This document shows, piece after piece, positions 24,669 to 33,102 of a DNA stretch of 64,000 nt. Origin of the DNA: JAIUNP01 sp020161975 (GTDB taxonomy: Bacteria; Pseudomonadota; Alphaproteobacteria; Rhizobiales; Beijerinckiaceae). The stretch lies in assembly GCA_036745275.1 (NCBI GenBank), contig DAIOGK010000001.1, forward strand, positions 124,001-188,000. Reading direction: 5' to 3'. Position 1 is the first letter of the stretch; each line of letters starts with the position of its first letter. The position numbers were made by a program, and so were the translations under genes. Below the pieces are notes generated by a model. It saw nothing but the letters and a program-made list of their open reading frames with translations, did no database searches and was not told the origin of the DNA.

Positions 24669-25907
24669 CTATCCGTTGGCCCGTCGCAGCAGCGGCGAGG
24701 GCAGGATGTCGCTCGGCAATGGCAGTTTGGCGGCAACGCCGGGATCGACCGGGCGCACAACCGGCGTGGCAGCGGTCGCCGCCTGCTCTTCGAAATCGAG
24801 CGCCTCGATCTTCTCGCCGCGCTTGCCAACCTTTTCTGCGGACAGCATCAGCCCGGCAACATCCTCCTGCGCCTGGCGGAAATGGGTTTCCAGCTTGCCG
24901 GCGCGCTCCTGCAGGCGCCGCACATCGTCGAGCAATCGCGTCACTTCGGTCTGGATCACCCGCGCCTGATCGCGCATCCGCGCATCGCGAACGATGGCCT
25001 GCATCACCTGGATCGCCATCATCAGCAGCGAGGGTGAAACGATGAGCACGCGCACCTTATGAGCGCGCTGCACGACATCCTCGAACTTCTCGCAAAGATC
25101 GGCGTACAACGCTTCGGAGGGAACAAACAGCAGGGCGAGATCCTGTGTTTCGCCCGGCAAAAGGTATTTTTCCGCGATGTCGCGCACGTGAAGACCGACA
25201 TCGTTGCGCACACGGCGCTCGGCGGCCGCGCGAGCTTCGTCGCTGGCTGCATCCCGGAGCGCCGTGAACGATTCGAGCGGAAACTTCGCGTCAATAACCA
25301 GCGGCCGCGAATCTCCCGGCAGGTTGATGACGCAATCAGGCCGCGAGCGGTTCGAGAGCGTATACTGGAAGGCAAAGGCCGAAGCCGGCAAGCCATCCCG
25401 CACAATGGCCTCCATCCGCCCCTGTCCGAAGGCGCCGCGGGCCTGCTTGTTGGCCAGAATATCCTTGAGACCCAGCACCTCGCTGGTCAGGCCCGCGAGG
25501 TTGGACTGCGCCGCATCAATGACGGCGAGGCGTTCATGCAGCTTCTGCAGGTTTTCGGCGGTTTTTTCCGCACTCTGCGCCAGCCCCTGACCGACATTGG
25601 ACTTTACCGCATCGAGCCGGTCAACGACCACCCGGGCCAGCTCGCTCTGGCGGGAGCCGAGCACATCCGTAAAGGTCTGGATCCGCCCGGTCATTTCAGC
25701 CTGAAGCTGGTTGAGGGCAGCAATCTTGTCGTCCATCTCCCGCGCCCGCTCGGCGGCGGCGGCCCCCTCGACTGCGCGGGCCCGTGCGCCGCGCGCGCCA
25801 AGCCAGACAAGGACGGCGAGGAGGAAAAGCGCAAGGCCGGCCCCCCAGAGCAACGCCTCCTGCACGGTGATGATTCGCCCGCCGATGATGATCAGTGCAT
25901 CGTTCAT
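24669..25907 (-). CDS. rmuC: DNA recombination protein RmuC
   Basis: The 412-residue protein has an N-terminal membrane anchor (LLWGAGLALFLLAVLVWLG), a long coiled-coil region rich in alanine, glutamate and arginine (about 35-150), and a nuclease-like RmuC domain (about 160-350) with YTLSNRSRPDCVINLPGDSRPLVIDAKFPLE. RmuC homologues limit DNA inversion at short inverted repeats in E. coli; the mechanism is unclear. The ATG at 25907 places the membrane helix at the N terminus, though the purine-rich ribosome site is very close to it. It is divergent from def. Confidence 0.92.
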   Translation of the reverse strand: MNDALIIIGGRIITVQEALLWGAGLALFLLAVLVWLGARGARARAVEGAAAAERAREMDDKIAALNQLQAEMTGRIQTFTDVLGSRQSELARVVVDRLDAVKSNVGQGLAQSAEKTAENLQKLHERLAVIDAAQSNLAGLTSEVLGLKDILANKQARGAFGQGRMEAIVRDGLPASAFAFQYTLSNRSRPDCVINLPGDSRPLVIDAKFPLESFTALRDAASDEARAAAERRVRNDVGLHVRDIAEKYLLPGETQDLALLFVPSEALYADLCEKFEDVVQRAHKVRVLIVSPSLLMMAIQVMQAIVRDARMRDQARVIQTEVTRLLDDVRRLQERAGKLETHFRQAQEDVAGLMLSAEKVGKRGEKIEALDFEEQAATAATPVVRPVDPGVAAKLPLPSDILPSPLLRRANG

Positions 25908-26014
25908 CCCTCTAGCTAACGCGATTCGCGCGCGAACGAAAATGGAACATGATTGACCCGAACGCCGCGCCCGCGTAGGAAGCGGCAAATCCCACCTTTG
26001 CCGGACGCCCCACC

Positions 26015-26533
26015 ATGTCGATCCGCCCGCTTGTCATTCTTCCCGATGCGCAGCTGCGCATCATTTCCGCGCCGGTCAAAAGCATCGACAAGGATCTGAC
26101 ACAACTCGTCGGAGACATGTTCGAGACGATGTATGACGCGCCAGGCATCGGCCTTGCCGCGATCCAGATTGGCCAGCCGCTGCGCGTCGTCACCATTGAT
26201 CTGTCGAAGAAGGAGGGCGAACAACAGCCGCAGGTCTTCATCAACCCGGAGATTGTCTGGGCATCCGATGACCGCTCGTCCTATGAGGAAGGCTGTCTCT
26301 CCATCCCCGAATATTACGCGGAGGTGACGCGTCCAGCCCGGGTCAAGGTGCGTTATCGCAACGAGACGGGCGAGGAACGCGAGGTTCTGGCCGAGGGCCT
26401 GCTTGCCACCTGCCTCCAGCACGAGATCGACCATCTCAACGGCGTTCTGTTCATCGACCATATTTCCAAGCTGAAGCGGACCATGGTCGTGAAGAAGTTC
26501 ACCAAACTGGCGAAAGAGCGGGGCGAGGGGTGA
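26015..26533 (+). CDS. def: Peptide deformylase
   Basis: The enzyme removes the formyl group from the N-terminal methionine of new proteins. The 172 residues carry all three family motifs: GIGLAAIQIG (44-53), EEGCLS (91-96, metal ligand Cys94) and QHEIDH (135-140, ligands His136 and His140, catalytic Glu137). It is followed four bases later by fmt, the enzyme that adds the formyl group, a common pairing. Confidence 0.98.
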   Translation: MSIRPLVILPDAQLRIISAPVKSIDKDLTQLVGDMFETMYDAPGIGLAAIQIGQPLRVVTIDLSKKEGEQQPQVFINPEIVWASDDRSSYEEGCLSIPEYYAEVTRPARVKVRYRNETGEEREVLAEGLLATCLQHEIDHLNGVLFIDHISKLKRTMVVKKFTKLAKERGEG

Positions 26534-26537
26534 TTCA

Positions 26538-27467
26538 ATGACCCTGCGCGTTGTTTTCATGGGCACCCCGGATTTTTCCGTGCCCGTCTTGTCGGAGATC
26601 ATCGGCCAGGGCCATGAGGTTGTCGGGGTCTACACGCGCCCGCCGGCGCCGGCGCGCCGGGGCATGGAAATGCACAAGAGCCCGGTGCACCGGCTGGCCG
26701 AAGGCTTCGGATTGCCGGTTTTTACGCCGAAATCTCTCAGGAAGCCGGAGGCTCAGGCCGAATTTGCGGCGCTTCAGGCCGATGTCGCCGTGGTGGTTGC
26801 CTACGGGCTCATTCTGCCGAAGGCTGTGCTTGATGCGCCCACGCTTGGCTGTCTCAACCTGCACGCGTCGCTTCTGCCACGCTGGCGTGGCGCTGCGCCG
26901 ATCCAGCGCGCCATCATGGCCGGTGACCGGGAGACTGGCGTCATGGTGATGCGTATGGAGGAAGGGCTCGACACCGGACCCGTCGGCATGGTCGAGAAAC
27001 TCGCCATCGGGCCTGACATGACGGCAGGTGATCTGCATGACCGTCTGATGCGGCTTGGTGCCGACCTGATGGTCCGGGCGCTCGCGGCGCTGGACCGGGG
27101 CTCGCTGACCTTCACGCCGCAGGCCGAGGCGGGCGTGACCTATGCCGCCAAACTGACCAATTCCGAGGGCCGGATCGACTGGTCAATGCCGGCGACAGCG
27201 GTTCTGGACCATATTCGCGGGCTGTCGCCGTTTCCCGGTGCGTTTTTTGAAGCCGACTGGGGGCAGGGCCCGGCTCGCGTCAAGGTGCTGAAGGCCGTGC
27301 CGGTCGAAGGGACGGGCCAACCCGGAGCGACGCTGGATGGTGCGCTCGCCATCGCCTGCGGCTCCGGCGCCGTGCGGCTGACCGAGGTGCAGCGGGCCGG
27401 CAGGGGGCCGATGAAGGCCGCTGACTTTCTTAACGGCGCTAAAATAGGGCCCGGGGTGCAACTTTGA
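26538..27467 (+). CDS. fmt: Methionyl-tRNA formyltransferase
   Basis: Fmt transfers a formyl group from 10-formyltetrahydrofolate to initiator methionyl-tRNA. The 309 residues have the N-terminal formyltransferase fold with catalytic Asn107 and His109 (CLNLHA), the SLLPRWRGAAPIQ loop (111-123) and Asp145 (EEGLDTGP). The C-terminal OB-like tRNA-binding domain (about 205-309) includes AAKLTNSEGRIDW. It overlaps the next gene by four bases (TTGA). Confidence 0.97.
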   Translation: MTLRVVFMGTPDFSVPVLSEIIGQGHEVVGVYTRPPAPARRGMEMHKSPVHRLAEGFGLPVFTPKSLRKPEAQAEFAALQADVAVVVAYGLILPKAVLDAPTLGCLNLHASLLPRWRGAAPIQRAIMAGDRETGVMVMRMEEGLDTGPVGMVEKLAIGPDMTAGDLHDRLMRLGADLMVRALAALDRGSLTFTPQAEAGVTYAAKLTNSEGRIDWSMPATAVLDHIRGLSPFPGAFFEADWGQGPARVKVLKAVPVEGTGQPGATLDGALAIACGSGAVRLTEVQRAGRGPMKAADFLNGAKIGPGVQL

Positions 27468-27976
27468 CGATTGTGATCGCGCCCGAGGGCGGGGATGACA
27501 TCGCCGCCATAGCGGATGCCGTGGCCCGGGCCTTTGGCCGCGCCGACGAGGCGCTTCTGGTCGAAGCGCTGCGGCAATCCGGCGACCTTGCCGTGTCGCT
27601 GGTTGCCAGGGATGACCGCGCGATTGTCGGGCATATCGCTTTTCAGCCGCTGACACTTGATCCACCGCCATCGACCCCACTGGTCGCGATGTCGCTCGCG
27701 CCGGTGTCGGTTCTCCCGGACCACCATAGGAGGGGTATTGGCACTGCGCTGATCCGCGCCGGTCTGGAGAAGCTGACAAGCATGGGCTGCGATATCGTGT
27801 TCGTTCTGGGGGATCCTGGCTATTATGGTCGCTTCGGCTTTCGCGCGGAAACGGCGCTGCCGTTTTCTGTGCCGTGGGCCGGGCCGCATTTTCAGGCTCT
27901 GCGATTGAGCAACCGCCCTCTGCCAAGCGCGGCGGAACTTGCCTACCCCGCCGCATTTTTCGGCGGTGTCGCCTGA
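27464..27976 (+). CDS. GNAT family N-acetyltransferase
   Basis: The 170-residue protein has the GNAT fold. The acetyl-CoA pyrophosphate-binding loop is seen as DHHRRGIGTALI (about 85-96) after the beta-strand LAPVSVLP, and the late segment FVLGDPGYYGRFGF is typical of the YhbS-like subgroup. The substrate is unknown. The TTG start overlaps the fmt stop; a GTG three codons later is an alternative. The stop overlaps the truA start by one base, so it is embedded in a def-fmt-GNAT-truA operon. Confidence 0.85.
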   Translation: MTIVIAPEGGDDIAAIADAVARAFGRADEALLVEALRQSGDLAVSLVARDDRAIVGHIAFQPLTLDPPPSTPLVAMSLAPVSVLPDHHRRGIGTALIRAGLEKLTSMGCDIVFVLGDPGYYGRFGFRAETALPFSVPWAGPHFQALRLSNRPLPSAAELAYPAAFFGGVA

Positions 27977-28719
27977 TGCCGCGCTACAGGCTGACCATCG
28001 AGTACGACGGCGGACCTTATCGCGGCTGGCAGTTACAGGCCGATGGGCGCACCGTGCAGGGCGACCTTGAAGAGGCGGTCTTGCAGTTCTCCGGCGAACG
28101 GGCCCGCGTGAATGGTTGCGGGCGTACGGATGCCGGCGTTCACGCCCTCGCGCAGGTGGCCCACCTCGACCTTGGCCGGGAGTGGCGGACCGACACCGTG
28201 CGCGATGCGATGAACGCCAAGCTCAAGCTGATCGATGCGCAGGTGTCGGTGCTGGAGGCAGCCCGCGTAGAAGATGATTTCGATGCGCGCTTTTCGGCCA
28301 GACGCCGTCACTATCTCTACCGCATCCTCAATCGTCGTCCGCCGGCGCCGCTGGAACGGCACCGCACCTGGCATGTGCCGCGCCGGCTCGACATCGCTGC
28401 GATGAACGACGCGGCGGGGGCGCTGATTGGCCATCACGACTTCACGACGTTCCGCGCGGCGGACTGTCAGGCCAAGAGCCCGTTCAAGACACTGGAAACG
28501 CTTGCTGTGTCGCGGTTCGGCGACGAGGTGCAGGTGATGACGAGCGCGCGGTCGTTCCTGCACAATCAGGTGCGGTCCATGGCGGGATCGCTGGTGGAGG
28601 TCGGGCTTGGGCGCTGGCACCGCGCCGATCTCGAACGCGCGCGCGATGCCCGCCGCCGGGACGCCTGCGGACCAACCGCCCCGGCACACGGGCTCTATTT
28701 CGTTAAGGTGGATTACTGA
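27976..28719 (+). CDS. truA: tRNA pseudouridine(38-40) synthase
   Basis: TruA makes pseudouridine at positions 38-40 of the tRNA anticodon arm. The 247 residues start with the family opening YRLTIEYDGGPYRGWQ and contain the catalytic Asp52 in GCGRTDAGVHALAQ. The later segments RRHYLYRI and FLHNQVRSMAG also match. It is last in the def-fmt-GNAT-truA operon and is followed by a hairpin terminator. Confidence 0.97.
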   Translation: MPRYRLTIEYDGGPYRGWQLQADGRTVQGDLEEAVLQFSGERARVNGCGRTDAGVHALAQVAHLDLGREWRTDTVRDAMNAKLKLIDAQVSVLEAARVEDDFDARFSARRRHYLYRILNRRPPAPLERHRTWHVPRRLDIAAMNDAAGALIGHHDFTTFRAADCQAKSPFKTLETLAVSRFGDEVQVMTSARSFLHNQVRSMAGSLVEVGLGRWHRADLERARDARRRDACGPTAPAHGLYFVKVDY

Positions 28720-28727
28720 GAGGGCAT

Positions 28728-28763
28728 GTCATTCCGGGCCAGCTCCTGGCCGCCCGGAATGAC
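28728..28763. terminator. Bidirectional hairpin between truA and scoB
   Basis: GTCATTCCGGG (28728-28738) pairs perfectly with its complement at 28753-28763, and the loop can form a small inner CCAG/CTGG stem. It lies between two convergent genes, 9 bases after the truA stop and 16 bases before the scoB stop codon. A short TTT follows on the plus strand. The position and symmetry suit a shared terminator. Confidence 0.65.
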
Positions 28764-28778
28764 TTTGCGCATCGAAGC

Positions 28779-29426
28779 TTAATTCTTCAGCGCAACCTTG
28801 AATGTCGCCTCGGTCTTTGCCTTGATCTCGTCGAGGGTCACGCCGTCCGCGAGCTCGATCAGGGCCATGCCGTCCTTGCCCTTCTTGTCGATGGTGAAGA
28901 CACCGAGATCAGTGATGACCATATCGACGACATTGGCGCCGGTGAGCGGCAGATTGCAGCGATGGAGCAGTTTCGATTCGCCCTTCGCCTCGTGTTCCAT
29001 CACCACGACGACCTTCTGCACGCCGGCCACGAGGTCCATCGCGCCGCCCATGCCCTTCACCATCTTGCCGGGGATCATCCAGTTGGCGAGGTCGCCATTT
29101 TCCGCCACCTGCATGGCACCGAGGATGGAGAGGTTGATGTGGCCGCCGCGGATCATCGCAAAACTGTCGGCAGACGAGAAATACGAGGTGGTCGGCAGTT
29201 CAGAGACGGTCTGCTTGCCGGCGTTGATCAGGTCGGCGTCCTCTTCGCCCTCGAACGGGAACGGGCCCATGCCCATCATGCCGTTCTCAGACTGAAGCTG
29301 CACCGAAACCCCTTCCGGGATGTAGTTGGAAACCAGCGTCGGAATGCCGATGCCGAGGTTGACGTAAAAGCCGTCGCGCAGCTCCTTGGCGGCACGCGCC
29401 GCCATCTGTTCGCGGGTCCAGGCCAT
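28779..29426 (-). CDS. scoB: 3-Oxoacid CoA-transferase, subunit B
   Basis: Together with subunit A it moves CoA from succinyl-CoA (or a similar donor) to a 3-oxoacid such as acetoacetate, used in ketone-body or short-chain acid metabolism. The 215-residue length is normal. The catalytic glutamate is Glu47 in SENGMMGMG, and GIGIPT plus GGHINLSILGAMQV match the family. The acyl substrate (acetoacetate or 3-oxoadipate) cannot be settled from sequence. It lies 21 bases after subunit A on the same strand. Confidence 0.88.
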   Translation of the reverse strand: MAWTREQMAARAAKELRDGFYVNLGIGIPTLVSNYIPEGVSVQLQSENGMMGMGPFPFEGEEDADLINAGKQTVSELPTTSYFSSADSFAMIRGGHINLSILGAMQVAENGDLANWMIPGKMVKGMGGAMDLVAGVQKVVVVMEHEAKGESKLLHRCNLPLTGANVVDMVITDLGVFTIDKKGKDGMALIELADGVTLDEIKAKTEATFKVALKN

Positions 29427-29447
29427 GATGTTTCTCCTTGTCCCGTC

Positions 29448-30152
29448 TTACGACTGCTTCGGACGCACGGTCCGGTTCTCGATGTATTTGGCGGCGTTCG
29501 GCACATGCACGATGCGCTGCACGAAAACACCGGGCGTGTGGATCTGATCCGGGTCGATCGCGCCGGCCTCGACCAGTTCCTCGCACTGGACCACAGTGAC
29601 CTTGCCGGCGGTCGCCATCATCGGGTTGAAGTTGCGCGCGGTCTTGCGGAACACAAGGTTGCCCTCGGTATCGGCCTTCCAGGCATGAACCAGCGACACA
29701 TCGGCACGCAGCCAGCGCTCCATCACATACATCTCGCCGTCGAACTCGGCGGTCGGCTTGCCTTCGGCAATCAGGGTGCCGTAGCCGGTCTTGGTGTAGA
29801 AGGCGGGAATGCCCGCGCCGCCGGCGCGGCACCGCTCGGCGAGCGTACCCTGCGGATTGAACTCCAGTTCCAGTTCACCCGCCAGATACTGCTGGGCAAA
29901 GAGCTTGTTCTCGCCAACATAGGACGAGATCATCTTCCGGATCTGCCGCGTCTCGAGCAGGAGCGAGAGACCCTTGCCATCGACGCCGGCGTTGTTGGAA
30001 ATGGCCGTGATGCCTTTGACGCCCGTATCGCGCAGCGCGATGATCAGCTCTTCCGGCATTCCGCACAGCCCGAACCCGCCGGCCATGACGACCATGTTGT
30101 CCTTGCAAATCCCCGCCAGAGCGGATTTTGCGTCGGGAAAGACCTTACCCAT
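29448..30152 (-). CDS. scoA: 3-Oxoacid CoA-transferase, subunit A
   Basis: This is the partner of the downstream B subunit. The 234-residue protein shows the CoA-binding GGFGLCGMPEELI segment (about 27-39) and later NAGVDGKGLSLLL, FYTKTGYGTLIAEGK and the NFNPMMATAGKVTVV segment typical of SCOT-type alpha subunits. The protocatechuate-pathway transferase PcaI is related; no pca genes are nearby, so SCOT is preferred. The gene is first in a two-gene operon divergent from the ornithine-cyclodeaminase-family gene. Confidence 0.88.
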   Translation of the reverse strand: MGKVFPDAKSALAGICKDNMVVMAGGFGLCGMPEELIIALRDTGVKGITAISNNAGVDGKGLSLLLETRQIRKMISSYVGENKLFAQQYLAGELELEFNPQGTLAERCRAGGAGIPAFYTKTGYGTLIAEGKPTAEFDGEMYVMERWLRADVSLVHAWKADTEGNLVFRKTARNFNPMMATAGKVTVVQCEELVEAGAIDPDQIHTPGVFVQRIVHVPNAAKYIENRTVRPKQS

Positions 30153-30242
30153 GAAAGCGGTGCTCCTTCGACAATCAATGATGCCCTGTTCGATAGCCTA
30201 AGGGCAGAACATTGGCTAGGTTTTCCGGAACGGGAGCCACTG

Positions 30243-31181
30243 ATGAAATCTTATGATGCCAAGGCCATCCACGCGGCCTTACCCTTTGCCGACCTCATTC
30301 CAGCCGTCGAAGCCCTGTTCCGTCAGGGAGCGGAGGTGCCCGAGCGGCAGGTTCTGACCATTCAGCAGCCGGCAGCGGAGGCCGGAACGCTCCTGCTGAT
30401 GCCGGCCTGGATCGGCGGCGATGCCATCGGTGTCAAAGCCGTCACCTTCTTTCCGGGCAACACGAAGCGGGGGCTTTCCACAATTTCCGCCGCCTATCTG
30501 TTGTTTGATGGCGCAACAGGCGCCATTCGCGCAGCAATGGACGGCGATGCGATCACCGTCCGGCGGACTGCGGCGACCTCGGCTGCGGCGGCGCAATATC
30601 TTGCGCGAAACGATGCGAAAAATCTGCTGGTGATCGGCACGGGCCAATTGTCGCAGGCCATGACTGCCGCTCATGCCTCCGTCCGGCCGTATCAGTCCAT
30701 CGGCATTTTCGGGCGCCAGCCCGCCAGAGCCGAAGCCGTTGTCGCGACCCTGGCCGACCAGGGAATCAGGGCGGTAGTCGTGACCGAACTTGAGGCTGCC
30801 GCACGCGGCGCGGACGTGATCTCCTGCTGCACCAGTGCGGCGGAGCCGGTGATCCGGGGCGCATGGCTGAAGCCTGGCGCCCATGTCGACCTTGTCGGCG
30901 CCTTCAAGGCAGATATGCGCGAAAGCGACGACGAGACGGTGCGGCGCGCCAGCATTTTTGTCGACGTCCGCGCAGGCGCGCTGCTGTCCGGTGATCTCGC
31001 CCAACCGATCCGCGATGGTGTGATCGGCGAGGCTGACATCCGGGCGGACTTCCGGGCGCTGGTGACTGGCGCGCATCCTGGCCGGATCTCCGATCAGGAG
31101 ATCACGCTGTTCAAATCGGTTGGCAATGCCATCGAGGACCTCGCGGCGGCAAAACTGATCGCGGGCGGTCGAGACGGTTGA
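30243..31181 (+). CDS. Ornithine cyclodeaminase / mu-crystallin family protein
   Basis: The 312-residue NAD(P)-binding protein belongs to the OCD/mu-crystallin family, whose members include ornithine cyclodeaminase, alanine dehydrogenase and ketimine reductases. Visible features are VKAVTFFPGNTKRGLST in the N-terminal half, the Rossmann motif GTGQLSQAM (about 123-131), and CTSAAEPVIRGAWLKPGAHVDLVGAF. The substrate cannot be told. I chose the ATG at 30243 because GGGAG precedes it; the frame is open far upstream, but there it runs antisense to the CoA-transferase genes. It is followed by pyrE after 50 bases. Confidence 0.85.
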   Translation: MKSYDAKAIHAALPFADLIPAVEALFRQGAEVPERQVLTIQQPAAEAGTLLLMPAWIGGDAIGVKAVTFFPGNTKRGLSTISAAYLLFDGATGAIRAAMDGDAITVRRTAATSAAAAQYLARNDAKNLLVIGTGQLSQAMTAAHASVRPYQSIGIFGRQPARAEAVVATLADQGIRAVVVTELEAAARGADVISCCTSAAEPVIRGAWLKPGAHVDLVGAFKADMRESDDETVRRASIFVDVRAGALLSGDLAQPIRDGVIGEADIRADFRALVTGAHPGRISDQEITLFKSVGNAIEDLAAAKLIAGGRDG

Positions 31182-31231
31182 CCGGACCGCGCCGTGGCCG
31201 CATATGCCGTGAAACATTTGCCGAGGCTCCG

Positions 31232-31939
31232 ATGACCCAGTTTTCCATTCCCGCTGACCGCGAGACCATTGCCCGCCAGACCGCGAAGATGCTGCTGGAG
31301 ATCCAGGCAGTGCATTTCACCTCCGGCAAGCCTTTCATCTTCACCTCGGGCTGGGCGAGCCCGGTCTATACCGATTGCCGCAAGATCATTTCCTATCCGC
31401 GCCTCCGGACCGGGCTGATGGACTTTGCCTGCGCAACCCTGCTGCGTGATGTCGGCTACGAACAATTCGATGTTGTCGCAGGCGGGGAGACCGCCGGTAT
31501 CCCCTTCGCCGCCTGGATTTCAGAGCGTCTTGGACTGCCGATGCAGTATATCCGTAAAAAGCCCAAGGGCTTTGGCCGAAACGCCCAGATTGAAGGAAAC
31601 ATCATCGACGGGCAGCGCGCCCTGCTCGTCGAGGACCTTGCCACCGATGGCGGCTCGAAGCTCGGTTTCGTCAAGGCACTGCGCGAGGCCGGCATGTCCT
31701 GCGAACACTGCTTCGTCGTCTTCTATTACGACATTTTCGCCCATGCCAAGGGCGCCATGACCGATCTCGGCGTGACGCTGCACCATCTTGCGACCTGGTG
31801 GGATGTGCTGGCTGTCGCCAAGGCCGGCAATTATTTCGACACCAAAACGATCAGCGAAGTGGAAAAATTCCTGCATTCGCCGGCCGAATGGTCGGCGGCG
31901 CATGGCGGCATCTCCGAATTCGGCAAGTCGGGGAGCTGA
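31232..31939 (+). CDS. pyrE: Orotate phosphoribosyltransferase
   Basis: PyrE joins orotate and PRPP to form orotidine monophosphate. The 235-residue protein belongs to the longer form common in Alphaproteobacteria. The PRPP-binding motif is LLVEDLATDGGS (131-142), and FTSGWASPVYTDCR plus GGETAGIPFAAW fit the active site. I chose the ATG at 31232, preceded by GAGG; an in-frame start at 31178 overlaps the preceding gene and adds unmatched residues. Confidence 0.96.
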   Translation: MTQFSIPADRETIARQTAKMLLEIQAVHFTSGKPFIFTSGWASPVYTDCRKIISYPRLRTGLMDFACATLLRDVGYEQFDVVAGGETAGIPFAAWISERLGLPMQYIRKKPKGFGRNAQIEGNIIDGQRALLVEDLATDGGSKLGFVKALREAGMSCEHCFVVFYYDIFAHAKGAMTDLGVTLHHLATWWDVLAVAKAGNYFDTKTISEVEKFLHSPAEWSAAHGGISEFGKSGS

Positions 31940-32043
31940 CCACTTCAGGCCGGCTGCGGTTTCGGGGCCTTACCCTTTTCGGTCGGCAACATTAACCTGT
32001 CCTTGGTTTCTTGCAGCGAAAATGCAAGGAGCCGAGAGGGACA

Positions 32044-32202
32044 ATGCAGATTTTCAAGCGATTTCTGGCGAACGAACGCGGAGCAACGGCCATCGAATAT
32101 GGTCTCATCTGCGCGCTTGTCTTTCTTGCGATCGTCGGTTCAATCCAGATCTTCGGTAGCAAGACAACGGCGATGTATCAGGAAATCAGCTCAAAGATGT
32201 GA
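32044..32202 (+). CDS. Flp/Fap-type pilin
   Basis: The 52-residue prepilin has the Flp signature: a short basic leader (MQIFKRFLANERG), cleavage expected after Gly13, then ATAIEYG with Glu18-Tyr19, and a hydrophobic helix LICALVFLAIVGSIQIFG. Flp pilins form adhesive Tad pili. The GAGAGGGAC ribosome site supports this ATG over an upstream one at 32011. No tad/cpa assembly gene or prepilin peptidase is seen in the window, so the assembly machine must lie elsewhere if the pilin is used. Confidence 0.9.
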   Translation: MQIFKRFLANERGATAIEYGLICALVFLAIVGSIQIFGSKTTAMYQEISSKM

Positions 32203-32482
32203 GGCTGCCTCCGCCTGTTCGGCCTTGTTCCCACGGGATTGGCGGCCAGTTCAGCCGTTTTCTCCTTCACAGCCCATTCTTCTGGCGCAGCCCTGACATC
32301 TGCGGCGATCCCGGCAGTTGGTGGCAAAGGCATCTTGTTCACAGCCCATCTCCCCGATCGGGCTGATCATATCCGCCTTTCCGCCGAACTTTCCGGTTCG
32401 GGCCTGCACGGCTCGGTCCAAGGCACCAACCATGGAACGAACGCGGTGCGCCGTCCATCGTTCGCCGCGTGGGGACAAGCCC
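32203..32482. other. Gap between the Flp pilin and the L,D-transpeptidase gene
   Basis: This 280-base gap has open frames on both strands (32239-32490 plus, 32251-32478 minus) that overlap each other and match nothing I know. A short CACAGCCCAT repeat occurs twice. I see no promoter, RNA gene or terminator I would defend. Confidence 0.3.
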
Positions 32483-32905
32483 TCAGGTGATGACGATCCG
32501 CGCTTGCGACGGTCCGTAGTTCTTCACCAGCGAATAGAGCTTTGCCGCATTGCCCGTGGCAAGCCGGATGCAACCATGCGAGGCCGGCGCGCCGAGCTTT
32601 CCGACGGCGGTGGTGCCATGCACGGCATAGCCGCCCTTGAAGAAGATCGAATAGGGCATCGGCGAGTTATAGTATTTTTTGGAATAATATTTCACATGCA
32701 TCCGCTTGGGAGCGTAGACGCCGCGCGGTGTGACAAAGCCTTTGCGCGCCGTAGAAACCCTCCAGACATGCTTGACTTTGCCATCGACCATAACAGTCAT
32801 TTTCTGCTGCGCGATGTTGATTTTGGCTACGACCTTTGCCTCAGCGGTCTGGGCACCCAGCAAGAGACCAAAGGCAAGAATGAGGAACGAGAGAACCTTT
32901 TGCAT
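32483..32905 (-). CDS. L,D-transpeptidase (YkuD domain), secreted
   Basis: The 140-residue protein cross-links peptidoglycan or attaches proteins to it. A signal peptide (VLSFLILAFGLLLGAQTAEA) is followed by a YkuD catalytic domain covering most of the rest. The active-site motif is intact: His110-Gly-Cys112-Ile-Arg114 within SHGCIRL, with the upstream His96 in YAVHG. I chose the ATG at 32905, preceded by GGTGG, since it opens on the signal peptide. It is divergent from mepA, another peptidoglycan enzyme. Confidence 0.92.
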   Translation of the reverse strand: MQKVLSFLILAFGLLLGAQTAEAKVVAKINIAQQKMTVMVDGKVKHVWRVSTARKGFVTPRGVYAPKRMHVKYYSKKYYNSPMPYSIFFKGGYAVHGTTAVGKLGAPASHGCIRLATGNAAKLYSLVKNYGPSQARIVIT

Positions 32906-33102
32906 AACACCACCCTGTTTTACTACTCGACATACTGCCGCCGCATTGAGCGATCTTTTCAGACAGCACATCAGAAAAATCCCTGTCCGTCAAAAATCGG
33001 TCTCAGGTGTTTGCTTGCGGTAAAGGCCTTTGGTTTACAATTCTTGGCAGTTCCGGCTCGGTTAGCGACCGGTTTATAACGACTTTGCAAGGGCTTAAGC
33101 AG

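Noticed and set aside
28962..30242. Upstream extension of the ornithine-cyclodeaminase-family frame
   Set aside because: It is antisense to the CoA-transferase genes and has no similarity to the family; the ATG at 30243 has a good ribosome site.
31940..32043. CtrA site upstream of the Flp pilin
   Set aside because: TTAA is present near 31993, but the second half-site after seven bases reads TTGG, so the TTAA-N7-TTAA motif is only half matched.
32239..32490. Small ORFs on both strands between the pilin and the L,D-transpeptidase gene
   Set aside because: The two frames overlap each other, lack ribosome sites and show no family features.
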